NCBI GenBank assembly: GCA_022414725.1
Contig: CM039463.1
Coordinates: forward strand, 31,651,033 to 31,715,032
Length of the DNA: 64,000 nucleotides
Direction: 5' to 3'
Source of the DNA: Microglena sp. YARC
Taxonomy: Eukaryota; Chlorophyta; Chlorophyceae; Chlamydomonadales; Chlamydomonadaceae
Position numbers and translations under genes: made by a program. Below the pieces are notes generated by a model. That model did not search any database, had not been told where the DNA came from, and was given only the letters and a program-made list of their open reading frames with translations. This document shows positions 46,301-49,375 of the stretch, in pieces; position 1 is the first letter of the stretch; every line of letters starts with the position of its first letter.

Positions 46301-48447
46301 TGCACATACACAACAAGAACGGCGGCAGCAACCAGAACCAGAACAGCAAGAACTCTCTAAATAACCTTCTAGAGTTGACTTCACATAAGAACATGCACAT
46401 ACACAACAAGAAAGGCGGCAGCAACCAGAACCAGAACAGCAAGAACTCTCTAAATACCCTTCTAGAGTTGACTTTACATAAGTACATGCACATACACAAC
46501 AAGAACGACAGCAGCAAACAGAACCAGAACAGCATCAATAACAATAGCAATGACAGCAGCAGCAGCAGCAGCAATAACAATAGCAATGACAGGAGTAGCA
46601 GCAACAATACAAAACACCGACACCAACACCACCAACAACAAAAGTAGCACTTGACTCTCCATCCTATCATTTCCCCCAGGCTATCTCTGCTGTCACACAC
46701 CTGGCAACAAAAACAACAAAAAACACACAAACAACAACAATGATGACCCACCATCACCACCAAAAAACAGAAGTAAGCACTTGACTCCTCCTCCTATCAT
46801 TGCCTCCAGGCTCTCCCTCAGCCTGTCACGCACTGCAACAACAACAACAACCAACAACAACGCCACGCACCACCACCACTTGCCCCTCGGGCCCCCCCCC
46901 AGCCTGTCACGCGCCTGGCAACAACAACAACAACAACAACAACAACTACAACAACAACAATGCCACCACCACCACCACCACTTGCCCCCGGGCTCCCCCC
47001 CAGCCTGTCACGCACCTGGCAAAAGTGATGCCAGGGGGGTCTCATGCAAGAGGATAAGAGTTCTCTCGTGCTGCTTTGCTCTGCACAACTTCATTCAGCA
47101 TCTGGCTGCTGGTGGCCTGCGCACACCGAAGTTGTTTGGAAATTAAAAATTGGGTTCAGGATTTAGGGTTTTAGGGTTTAGGGTTTCGGTTTTAGGGGGG
47201 CTTTTAGCAGCACATTCAGCATCTGGCTGGTGGTGGCCTGCACACACCAAAGTTGTTGGTGTTGTGCGTGTGTGGTGGTGTGTGTGTGTGTGTGTGCGTG
47301 GTGGCATAGGGAATTAAATATTGGAAGTTGTTTTAAATGGTGTATGGCACTACACTGCTGTGTTGTAGCAACTTGCATTGCAGCATTCACTTGTTGCAAC
47401 TGACTTGGTATCGTGGTGGTTATTACACCATGCCCACCAACTGCTCTCATCACAGCTCTAATTCAGCATCTGGCTGGTGGTGCCTGCCACACATTATCCC
47501 TGGCAAATCTGGATATCCCCTCCCCCCCCCCACCCCCCCCCCCCCTTTCCCAATCTAATCGTATGATATCATATTGCCGTTTCTTAGTTACAAGGCACAC
47601 TATTTATTTACCCACCTGCAGAGCTTGCGCCTCCACTGCAAGGGCACTGACCTCCCTACTGAGGGCCTGGATACGAGTCAAGATGTCTGCTTCAGCAGCT
47701 TCACACGCATGAACCATGGCAGCCACCTCCTCGGTGCGTTGCTTCGTCTCCAGCGTCGCCCCTCGAAGGGCGGAGAGGAAGTTGTGGGCCTCTATGTAGC
47801 TGAACACACACACACCACCCCCTTCGAACCCTAAATCGTATATGATATCCTTTCATATTTCCCGTTCCCTACTTATAAGGCACATTATTATTTACGCCAC
47901 CTGCAGAGCTTGCGCCTCAACTGCAAGCCGCACTTGAGCTCCATACTGATGGCCTGAATACAGAGGACCGAGGTGTCTGCTTTGGCAGCAACACATGCTT
48001 TAACATGGCAGCCACCTCTCCGTGCGTGCTTCTGTCTCCAGCGTCGCTCCTCGAATGGCAGAGAGGAAGTTGTGGGCCTCAACGTAGCTGAACACACTGC
48101 TGCCTTGGTGGTCTAGGGCCCATAGCATGGCAGCCACCTGTTGCTGCAGCTGCTCTCTAGCTTCCTCCACCCGGGAGGTGAACAGGTTCAGGGGACACTG
48201 CAGGTCAAGGTTCTTTGCGGGTGGCTGATCGTCCAGCTCAGCACTCCACTCCACCAGGGGGTCCGCCAGCATGGCATCCAGGAGCGAGACCACAGCTTCG
48301 CGCCGGCTTCTCAACACTCCCATGGCGGTCTCGCAGCCGATGCGAAACATGCCCTCCGGGCCTGTGGCACCCAGAGCGGCGCCCAGGGCTTGGGTGAGAC
48401 GGAAGGGCACGATCTCGGGGACTCTCAACTGGGCGCCTTTCTCAAAG
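20747..48447 (-). CDS. SMG1: SMG1 (PI3K-related NMD kinase), 3' part: kinase C-lobe end, giant insert, FATC
   Basis: SMG1 phosphorylates UPF1 in nonsense-mediated mRNA decay (known). Proposed exons: 48447-47901 (or with 47799-47616), 47116-47016, 45299-45195, 43248-43058, 41583-40669, 39642-38925, 38120-37339, 36636-36484, 35718-35540, 32794-32685, 29788-29613, 28858-28720, 26898-26747, 23742-23554, 21373-20747. From 45299 down all phases agree and no stop occurs. The first exon reads FEKGAQLRVPEIVPFRLTQ and ends the kinase C-lobe with DPLVEW; the last has KMEGRDGGDP, AMSVAHQVDALIRQSTSVDN and QMFEGWTPWL, the FATC signature. A long insert between kinase and FATC is specific to SMG1 among PIKKs; here it is about 1,450 codons. 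N-terminal exons are absent from the window. mTOR, ATM and ATR lack such an insert. Confidence 0.93.
21374..22050 (-). repeat. Acceptor copies of the last SMG1 exon and two family F repeats
   Basis: The acceptor region (complement of CCTGCACATTGAGGTGGATG) recurs near 21700 and, decayed, near 21830. Interleaved are two family F copies, 21515-21670 and 21895-22045, sharing GAGACGGCGGGAGATTCTGA and CAGCGGCACCGAGGATTCAG. Confidence 0.85.
22052..22255 (+). mobile_element. tRNA-headed SINE (type 2 head)
   Basis: A-box TGGCTCAAAGG and B-box GGTTCGAATCC at tRNA spacing. The body has GTCAACCGTCATGG and CCGTAAGACAGGGCTCCCTT, and the tail CCCCACCAGGCGTTATCATT. The body and tail match the SINEs at 25772, 26192 and 38519 although the head differs. 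Confidence 0.82.
22405..22632 (+). mobile_element. SINE copy with disrupted head
   Basis: The body and tail (CAGCCCGTTCCCTACCGCC, AGACGGGGCTCCCTTAA, AACAGGCGTT) match the neighbour at 22052. The head region is replaced by sequence with GCTGCTCGCCGTCTT, as in the 19.9-kb foldback element. Confidence 0.7.
22640..22890 (-). repeat. Donor copy of the 23554 exon, plus ~45-bp repeat
   Basis: 22645-22690 repeats the end of the next exon upstream (complement reads ATITSIMPKLNE then GTGCTTG). It is followed by four units of ACATGATGGTGACACAAATA. Confidence 0.85.
22895..23545. repeat. CTCACCACCACTAC minisatellite
   Basis: About 650 bp of 12-14-bp units (CTCACCACCACTAC, CTCACCACCACCAC), directly downstream of the exon at 23554. 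Confidence 0.97.
23554..23742 (-). CDS. SMG1: SMG1 exon, insert region
   Basis: 189 nt, phase 0 both ends, acceptor CACCGCAG, donor GTGCGG starting at 23553. Codes ALQAVSRDTPLPPEALAKAA, then DPELMGLSKRRGQAMLDSLG and ATITSIMPKLNE. Helical, no named domain. Confidence 0.85.
23750..23945 (-). repeat. GATGGTGGT repeats with acceptor copy
   Basis: GGTGATGGTGGTGG simple sequence with a second copy of the exon 5' end at about 23910-23935 (TCTGGACACAGCTTGGA). Confidence 0.85.
24000..24223. repeat. TATTTATATATGTGATATG tract, left part
   Basis: AT-rich tandem repeat that continues at 25320-25545. The element at 24224-25319 inserted into it. Confidence 0.92.
24224..25319 (+). mobile_element. 1.1-kb hAT-like element with perfect 8-bp target duplication
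   Basis: Ends TAGGTATCAGC and GCCGATCCCTA are inverted repeats, and subterminal TTAGTTAA motifs recur at both ends. TTTATATG occurs at 24216-24223 and 25320-25327. The interior has a GC-rich stretch followed by an ATG-started frame (24492-24686), then CA-rich simple repeats. It is larger than the other MITEs and may descend from an autonomous element. Confidence 0.88.
24492..24686 (+). CDS. Small ORF inside the hAT-like element
   Basis: 64 codons, starts MPPKATAKRCRPLLKQLNDD, basic N-terminus. A CpG-rich stretch lies upstream, like a promoter. Not recognised. It could be exon 1 of a lost transposase, a captured host fragment or chance. Confidence 0.35.
   Translation: MPPKATAKRCRPLLKQLNDDGMQQHSGSLWKPELLLAHLNRSTFTYNEQIDMVISKDPGTLGLL
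25320..25545. repeat. TATGTATTTATATATG tract, right part
   Basis: Continuation of the repeat at 24000-24223 beyond the inserted element; units share GATACATGTGATATGTATTT. Confidence 0.92.
25772..25967 (-). mobile_element. tRNA-headed SINE (type 3 head)
   Basis: Minus strand: A-box TGGTCTAGTGG, B-box GGTTCGACTCC inside CGGGGGTTCGACTCCCCC, then GTTGCAGGTCGT, ACGGGCTCCCTTA and the tail CCAGGCGTTATCATTA. It faces the plus-strand copy at 26192. Confidence 0.88.
26192..26392 (+). mobile_element. tRNA-headed SINE (type 3 head), second copy
   Basis: Same A-box (TGGTCTAGTGG), B-box (GGTTCGACTCC), body and CACCAGGCGTTATCA tail as 25772-25967, in inverse orientation about 220 bp away. The pair can form an inverted-repeat hairpin in the SMG1 intron. 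Confidence 0.88.
26747..26898 (-). CDS. SMG1: SMG1 exon, insert region
   Basis: 152 nt, acceptor GACCCAG, donor GTAGGTTT starting at 26746. Codes (G)RLLHELIAVVSHQRASKDVA, then RMMIIHKSVIHNPMEKLMEA and LPVMVA. Phases fit both neighbours. No named domain. Confidence 0.87.
26940..27235 (-). repeat. Two extra acceptor copies of the 26747 exon
   Basis: Copies at about 26960-27080 and 27140-27225 repeat the exon 5' part (LLHELIAVVSHQ, ASKDVASMAS), separated by GGGTGAGGGTG. Confidence 0.9.
27260..27965. repeat. CACCCAACCTAGCCACCCACG repeats
   Basis: About 700 bp of degenerate CCACCCA-rich units (ACCCAACCTAGCCACCCACG). No exon seen. Confidence 0.92.
27970..28680 (-). repeat. Extra donor copies of the 28720 exon
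   Basis: Full copies at about 28030-28110, 28150-28235, 28265-28330 (with deletion), 28400-28480 and 28555-28640, and a fragment at 27980, repeat the exon end (SADLQPMAEALLSSLGNC, TQLIRRDI, donor GTGGGTG). Several keep an open frame. Spacer is CACCCAACC. Confidence 0.92.
28720..28858 (-). CDS. SMG1: SMG1 exon, insert region
   Basis: 139 nt, acceptor ATTCGCAG, donor GTGGGTG starting at 28719. Codes REAAACSDQYEAQLPLLVVG, then SADLQPMAEALLSSLGNC and TQLICRDI. Phase 0 in, phase 1 out. Confidence 0.86.
28900..29275 (-). repeat. Two extra acceptor copies of the 28720 exon
   Basis: Blocks at about 28950-29045 and 29125-29215 repeat TCTGCTGATCCAACCACCAG and the acceptor region (CTCTGCGAAT), separated by GGGTGGGT spacer. 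Confidence 0.88.
29282..29578. repeat. (AAT)n then (ACT)n microsatellites
   Basis: ATAATA runs to about 29415, then CTACTACTA with TCC variants. Confidence 0.97.
29613..29788 (-). CDS. SMG1: SMG1 exon, insert region (head of an 11-copy family)
   Basis: 176 nt, acceptor CACCCCAG. Donor taken at GTGGGA starting at 29612 because it keeps phase; an earlier GTAGGT lies about 60 nt upstream. Codes (G)SEAVTSDPYVQRRDLLQRAG, then YLFSALAEHKAELHAARRSQ and FALEMAR. Helical. Confidence 0.82.
29870..32250 (-). repeat. Ten extra acceptor copies of the 29613 exon
   Basis: Units of ~180-290 bp with exon-like parts near 29900, 30110, 30300, 30550, 30840, 31095, 31330, 31610, 31880 and 32170. Each has CAG acceptor, SEAVTSDPYVQ and LLxRxGNLxSALAxSIRY. 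Spacer is GGGGTGTGGGGGTGCG. Copies diverge gradually along the array. Confidence 0.95.
32385..32480 (-). mobile_element. Dispersed repeat family P, fragment
   Basis: Complement has GGGTTCAGTTCACCAGTGC and TATACAGCCCTTCCCAG. Lacks the 3' tail. Confidence 0.55.
32480..32670 (-). repeat. Two extra donor copies of the 32685 exon
   Basis: Copies at about 32495-32545 and 32580-32660 repeat the exon end (complement of CCAAGCCTTGGCACGAATA) and the GTACCTTG donor. Confidence 0.9.
32685..32794 (-). CDS. SMG1: SMG1 exon, insert region
   Basis: 110 nt, acceptor ATTTGCAG, donor GTACCTTG starting at 32684. Codes (R)RQQWMAAAQQQSVGISQACA then AVLQFEYSCQGLVQLA(G). The stretch resembles by eye the [20 protein letters not shown] helix of the animal SMG1 insert. 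Too short and Met-poor to show as a long frame, but both phases fit. Confidence 0.82.
32810..33130. repeat. GCATGTGTGCATGTTTACAT repeats
   Basis: Degenerate ~30-bp units with TATAGAGAGAGCACA. Confidence 0.92.
33140..33680. other. Unassigned intronic DNA
   Basis: Unique-looking sequence with GACCATTCCAACCGACTG-type short motifs. No exon or element recognised. Confidence 0.5.
33690..34015 (+). mobile_element. Dispersed repeat family C
   Basis: GGCGGAGCCCCC near the 5' end, CCTGACACGTCAGCCAACGG, GTTGCCACCT and CGCCAATTTTCC near the 3' end. Other copies: about 13800-14020 (minus), 34850-35065, 42285-42478; a 5' fragment at 34085-34160. Confidence 0.75.
34160..34840 (-). repeat. Five donor copies of the 35540 exon
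   Basis: Units of ~110-165 bp near 34160, 34300, 34465, 34630 and 34740 repeat the exon end (SAAVPLDLTASAREL, donor region) with CCATGCTATT spacers. A sixth copy is at 35330-35455. Confidence 0.9.
34850..35065 (+). mobile_element. Family C repeat, second plus-strand copy
   Basis: GGCGGAGCCCCCTCTTCCAG, AGCCTGACATGTCAGCCAAC, CGTCGCTCGCGTCGCTGC. Its 3' end runs into the 25-bp array that follows. Confidence 0.78.
35045..35250. repeat. 25-bp repeat grown from the family C 3' end, eight units
   Basis: Nearly identical units of CGCGTCGCTGCATAGAACTT plus GTTAT. Other family C copies have one unit, so the array is a local expansion. Confidence 0.95.
35330..35460 (-). repeat. Donor copy of the 35540 exon, nearest unit
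   Basis: About 110 bp repeating SAAVPLDLTASAREL-coding DNA and a CTCAC donor region. Confidence 0.9.
35540..35718 (-). CDS. SMG1: SMG1 exon, insert region
   Basis: 179 nt, acceptor GTGTGCAG, donor GTGAGTTGG starting at 35539. Codes AACNDLPHCSDVLNILEKAC, then VQAVGKAQGTLLKSMAVKRS and LDLTASARELNGLMS(R). Phase 0 in, phase 2 out. Confidence 0.87.
35740..36140 (-). repeat. ACCATG repeats, TATG microsatellite, acceptor copy
   Basis: CCATGAGCTGAGAAACCATG units at 35750-35875; (TATG)n at about 36000-36072 attached to a minus-strand family P tail (complement GGACTGTAACCTACATA); a copy of the exon acceptor (GCAGGCGGCCTGCACA) at 36115-36130. Confidence 0.85.
36385..36480 (-). repeat. Two donor copies of the 36484 exon
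   Basis: GGGCTTGGGCCACACCTGCA at about 36385 and 36438, repeating the exon end (SAMQ) and donor. Confidence 0.88.
36484..36636 (-). CDS. SMG1: SMG1 exon, insert region
   Basis: 153 nt, phase 0 both ends, acceptor ATGCACAG, donor GTATGATC starting at 36483. Codes VHRIEEALQPHEPPPGAAIS, then DFLRTLEAPHEPAPPSSSSF and ISRANIMSAMQ. Open only in this frame between perfect splice sites. Confidence 0.83.
36760..37128 (-). mobile_element. Two tandem MITE family D copies
   Basis: Copies at about 36762-36919 and 36937-37126, both inverted relative to 8040, each ending GTCGTTCCCTGCAG and followed by ATGTGTGCACTTTGTAA. The insertion was therefore duplicated together with flanking DNA. The flank (GTTTTGGAACTGGACAGG, CACTTATTCCAAGATAGGGC) recurs inverted at 43385-43500. 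Confidence 0.8.
37339..38120 (-). CDS. SMG1: SMG1 exon with 8-residue coding repeat
   Basis: 782 nt, acceptor CACCACAG, donor GTATGTCAC starting at 37338. Starts (D)LKPSPKPGDGLARGGEDCSE, then VPLAPPLMQWQSKIDTLLAL, a tract of about eight GTMQGQAG/S octapeptides (DNA about 37768-37925), an acidic stretch, then QRRADAVARVLAKHVASVAS and RNRAELLRHLAAYEWLQ. Phases fit. Two donor copies lie at 37240 and 36715. Confidence 0.88.
38337..38505 (-). mobile_element. tRNA-related SINE fragment (type 4 head)
   Basis: Minus strand carries a B-box-like GAGTTCGAATCCCGTC and a body with GTTGTCGGGTTGGCCATC. The A-box is poor. It lies next to the SINE at 38519. Confidence 0.55.
38519..38714 (-). mobile_element. 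tRNA-headed SINE (type 3 head), third copy
   Basis: Minus strand: CGGGGGTTCGATTCCCCC B-box block, GTTGCAGGTCGTTCTCAACC, and the tail CCCCACCAGGCGTTATTATT. Confidence 0.85.
38925..39642 (-). CDS. SMG1: SMG1 exon with 17-residue coding repeat
   Basis: 718 nt, acceptor ATTTCAG, donor GTGAGTTC starting at 38924. Starts VRVLMEQGWALHHQSPVGL. It then has four copies of GSFQKGASGSPGPDEPS (51-bp DNA repeat, about 39373-39575), then FDELNAALDTCLGQFFTLML and WGNIAIHHILADACLALTQL. Phase 0 in, phase 1 out, joining D of the next exon. Confidence 0.88.
39690..40010 (+). mobile_element. Family F fragment and family P copy with (CAA)n tail
   Basis: 39690-39745: TTAAGGACACCACCGCGTAA and GCCGGAGCTAGC (family F). 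39770-39920: family P with GGGGTTCATTTCATCA, CCCTTTAGCCCATCTGGTC and CCCCTGGACTGTAACA, then CAACAA to about 40005. Confidence 0.75.
40080..40560 (-). repeat. Four donor copies of the 40669 exon
   Basis: Copies near 40100, 40275, 40385 and 40515 repeat the exon end (HAAAACSDQ-coding) and donor (complement of GGCACGCACCTG), separated by GTGTAGGTGTAGGTG. A ~23-nt C tract sits at 40543-40568. Confidence 0.88.
40669..41583 (-). CDS. SMG1: SMG1 exon, insert region (largest exon)
   Basis: 915 nt, phase 0 both ends, acceptor CCTCTCAG, donor GTGCGCGCC starting at 40668. Starts ALACLLASASPDASARAFAQ, then MKYTLDLAAHVDARRGGNPN, KAPADAPPLGAKPPVDAALL, and a hydrophobic helical half with LVVTVHALLALHQPTP-like segments, ending HAAAACSDQ. 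Ala-rich, GC-rich codons. No named domain. Confidence 0.88.
41590..41935 (-). repeat. Two acceptor copies of the 40669 exon
   Basis: Units at about 41665-41770 and 41795-41900 repeat the acceptor region (complement of GGGAGGGACAAAAACATGGG) with GAGGAGGGAGGCAGAAGCCA in place of exon sequence. Confidence 0.85.
41940..42284. other. Unassigned AT-rich intronic DNA
   Basis: T/A runs (CAATTTCAATTTCAGTCAAT) and TTCCGATAATTTTGGCC. Nothing recognised. Confidence 0.5.
42285..42478 (+). mobile_element. Family C repeat
   Basis: GGGCGGAGCCCCCAGGGTTA, GACAGCCAACGGTCTCGTAA and CGGCGCTGCATAGAACTTG. One copy of the 3' 25-bp unit only. Confidence 0.78.
42480..42985 (+). repeat. GGTTTAGGTGG repeats followed by family B element
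   Basis: Two GGGGGAAGCTGGTCAGCACT units and GGTTTAGGTGG repeats to 42740, then a family B copy (42760-42985) with CAGACCGCTACTGCGCCTGA and CTCTTCCAAGGCGGCAGGT. Confidence 0.8.
43058..43248 (-). CDS. SMG1: SMG1 exon, insert region
   Basis: 191 nt, acceptor CTGCACAG, donor GTAGG starting at 43057. Codes (V)EDVFSPELLNECKLLDTKAA, then LQQRESLLTDAASALEVYVS and NCVALSHDHKWSQ. Helical. Phases fit both neighbours. Confidence 0.88.
43511..43890. mobile_element. MITE family D copy hosting a nested family E element
   Basis: Left end AGGGAACGACAATATGATAT, right end ATGTGCGGGTCCCTA, internal GGCTGACTAGGCTAAAGTTA. Split at 43557-43751. The left flank (43385-43510) is the inverse of the DNA after the 37.1-kb copies. 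Confidence 0.8.
43557..43751. mobile_element. Nested hAT-like MITE, family E
   Basis: 195 bp, CAGGGTACTACTG to AGTAGTACCCTG, closely similar to 7256-7452 (CTGTGGGCGCAGCACGCAGT). Flanks CATATGAT and CATAGGAT are an 8-bp duplication with one mismatch. Confidence 0.88.
43895..45194 (-). repeat. 107-bp array of twelve donor copies of the 45195 exon
   Basis: Unit starts (CCATTCACCTGGT) at about 43908, 44015, 44122, 44229, 44336, 44443, 44550, 44653, 44760, 44867, 44974 and 45081, with the authentic junction at 45188. Each keeps HHPHEGGACIxTNAxxxP-coding DNA and the CAG-GTGAATGG donor. Two unit types (GTGAGTTGAC and GTGACCTGAC) mostly alternate. Divergence within a type is only a few bases. Confidence 0.97.
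45195..45299 (-). CDS. SMG1: SMG1 exon, head of the 107-bp array
   Basis: 105 nt, acceptor ACCCTCCAG, donor GTGAATGG starting at 45194. Codes (G)SSCWRSSEAPVALFLLHHPH and EGGACIITNAIKTP. The frame is fixed by the phases of both neighbours; other frames are open in the repeats but do not join. Confidence 0.8.
45310..45590. repeat. Three ~90-bp units
   Basis: GTGAACCAGGTATGG, CACCATGAAAGGCTCAGCAA and AAATTCATACGCCGCA blocks repeated at about 45320, 45415 and 45500. Confidence 0.9.
45595..45800 (+). mobile_element. Family B element
   Basis: GGGGAATGGTTAGTATGATG, CTCTACCTCTTCCAAGGTGG and GGCAGGTCAG as in the copies at 11838 and 42760. Confidence 0.75.
45800..46059. other. Intron, nothing recognised
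   Basis: Contains GGGCTCTGCCCCC blocks at about 45905 and 45970. No exon seen. Confidence 0.5.
46060..46525. repeat. ~101-bp tandem repeat, about five units
   Basis: Units with CTTCTAGAGTTGACTTTACA and GGCGGCAGCAACCAGAACCA. No splice junction of a neighbouring exon is evident in the unit, unlike most arrays here. Confidence 0.93.
46526..47010 (-). repeat. Three donor copies of the 47016 exon with CAA/CAG microsatellites
   Basis: CAGCCTGTCACGCACCTGGC-like junctions near 46690, 46825 and 46905 repeat the exon end and GTGCGTGAC donor region, between CAACAACAA tracts. Confidence 0.85.
47016..47116 (-). CDS. SMG1: SMG1 exon, probably with a 1-nt frameshift
   Basis: Donor GTGCGTG starting at 47015 and acceptor GTGCGCAG above 47116, the latter supported by two acceptor copies at 47230 and 47480. 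Length 101 gives phase 2 out, but the next exon needs phase 1. Frame 1 reads ATSSQMLNEVVQSKAARE and then a stop; the frame that joins downstream reads HERTLILLHETPLASLLP(G). Either one base is wrong in the assembly or a later acceptor (CAG ending at 47071) is used, giving a 55-nt exon. Confidence 0.55.
47150..47205 (+). repeat. Interstitial telomere-like TTTAGGG run
   Basis: TTTAGGGTTTTAGGGTTTAG, then GGTTTCGGTTTTAGGG: about four plant-type telomere units, some with an extra T. Adjacent to an exon acceptor copy. Confidence 0.75.
47210..47560 (-). repeat. Two acceptor copies of the 47016 exon
   Basis: CATTCAGCATCTGGCTGGTG near 47225 and 47465. The first is open for 19 codons (ATTSQMLNVLLKAPL). 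A GT microsatellite (about 47270-47300) and a C tract (47520-47546) are included. Confidence 0.85.
47616..47799 (-). CDS. SMG1: Intact second copy of the 3' half of the kinase-end exon
   Basis: 184 nt, possible acceptor TGTTCAG, donor GTGGGTAA starting at 47615. Codes FSYIEAHNFLSALRGATLET, then RTEEVAAMVHACEAAEADIL and TRIQALSREVSALAVEAQAL-Q. It parallels 47901-48060 but without the frameshifts there. Which copy reaches the mRNA is unclear: the phase of its acceptor does not fit an obvious donor in the upstream copy. Confidence 0.6.
47901..48447 (-). CDS. SMG1: SMG1 exon with the end of the PI3K-like kinase C-lobe
   Basis: 547 nt, acceptor ACTTGCAG, donor-like GTGGCG starting at 47900. First part FEKGAQLRVPEIVPFRLTQ, then GAALGATGPEGMFRIGCETA and VVSLLDAMLADPLVEW. 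It matches by eye the FEKGxxLRVPEKVPFRMTQN, GVTGVEGVFRLSCE and DPLVDW landmarks of animal SMG1. The second half (after ATLETEART, about 48015) has small indels and an in-frame TAA, while the copy at 47616 is intact. The catalytic and metal-binding loops lie in missing upstream exons. Confidence 0.85.
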
Positions 48448-48454
48448 CTGCAAG

Positions 48455-48957
48455 TCAAGGGGTGGTAGGTGTGTGTGTGTGTGGGGGGTGCTTGTGTGTG
48501 TGTGTGGGGGGGGTGCTTGTTGTGTGTTGGGGGGGTGGTGGGTGGTGGTGGTGGGGAGAGGATGGGGGGAGGGTTTAGGTGTGGGTGTGGGTGGCACCCA
48601 GAGCGGCGCCCAGGGCTTGGTAAGCCAGAAGGGGACGATCTCGGGGACTCTCAACTGGGCGCCTTATCTCAAAGCTGCCAAGTCAAGGGTGAGGGGGCAA
48701 GAATCTGTGTGGGCGGGTGGGGAGAGGATAGGGGGAAGGGGGGGAGGTGTGTGTGGGGTGGGGGGGTGGGGAGTGGGGGTGAGACGGAATGGGGCCGATT
48801 CTCGGGGACTCTCAACTGGGCTCCTTCTCAAAGCTTGCCAAGTCAAAGGGGGGGGGGGGGGGGGAGAGGACATGAGGGAGGGCAGTTAGTGCGCGTGTGG
48901 GGGGGGGGAGGGGGGGGGGGGGGGAGGATATGGGAGGGGTTAGGTGTACTGTTAAGT
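48455..48957 (-). repeat. Two extra 5' copies of the kinase-end exon in GTGTGGGG spacer
   Basis: Copies at about 48590-48690 and 48785-48845 repeat the acceptor and first ~60 nt (complement of GGGGACTCTCAACTGGGC). Poly-G at 48846-48930. Confidence 0.9.
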
Positions 48958-49375
48958 GTGACGTGCCTCTCAGTTCCAATATGCAAAAAAAAAGCAGCCA
49001 CAAGATGCTGTAGTCATATACAAAATAAATCAATTAAAATACGGCCGACCAGATCCTGGAGTCAATACCGGTATGTAACAAGAAAAAAGGCCACTAGATT
49101 ACGTAGTCAGTAGGGCATGCAAAAAAAACAGGACAGCAGAGGCTGCAGTCAATATGCAAAATAAATAAATGAATGCGGCCAACCAGATGCTGTAGTCAAT
49201 ACCGTATGTGAAAGAAAAAGGCCAATAGAAGCTGTGGTCATTATAAACCATCTCAGAAAGTGAAAATACAAAACAGGGGACCACAAGATGAGTATTATTA
49301 CACACCTCATAGACGTGAATAAGCAAACAAGGGCCAACCAGATGTAGTTCATATGCACATCACACACAAACTCAT
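48958..49375. repeat. Transitional degenerate repeat before the satellite
   Basis: About seven units with GGCCAACCAGATGCTGTAGT and CAATATGCAAAATAAATAAA. AGTCAATATGCA is shared with the 22-bp satellite, which suggests the satellite grew out of this repeat. Confidence 0.8.

Noticed and set aside
46189..46647. NKNGGSNQNQNSKNSLN frame of 152 codons
   Set aside because: Product of a ~101-bp tandem repeat with no splice sites in phase with SMG1.
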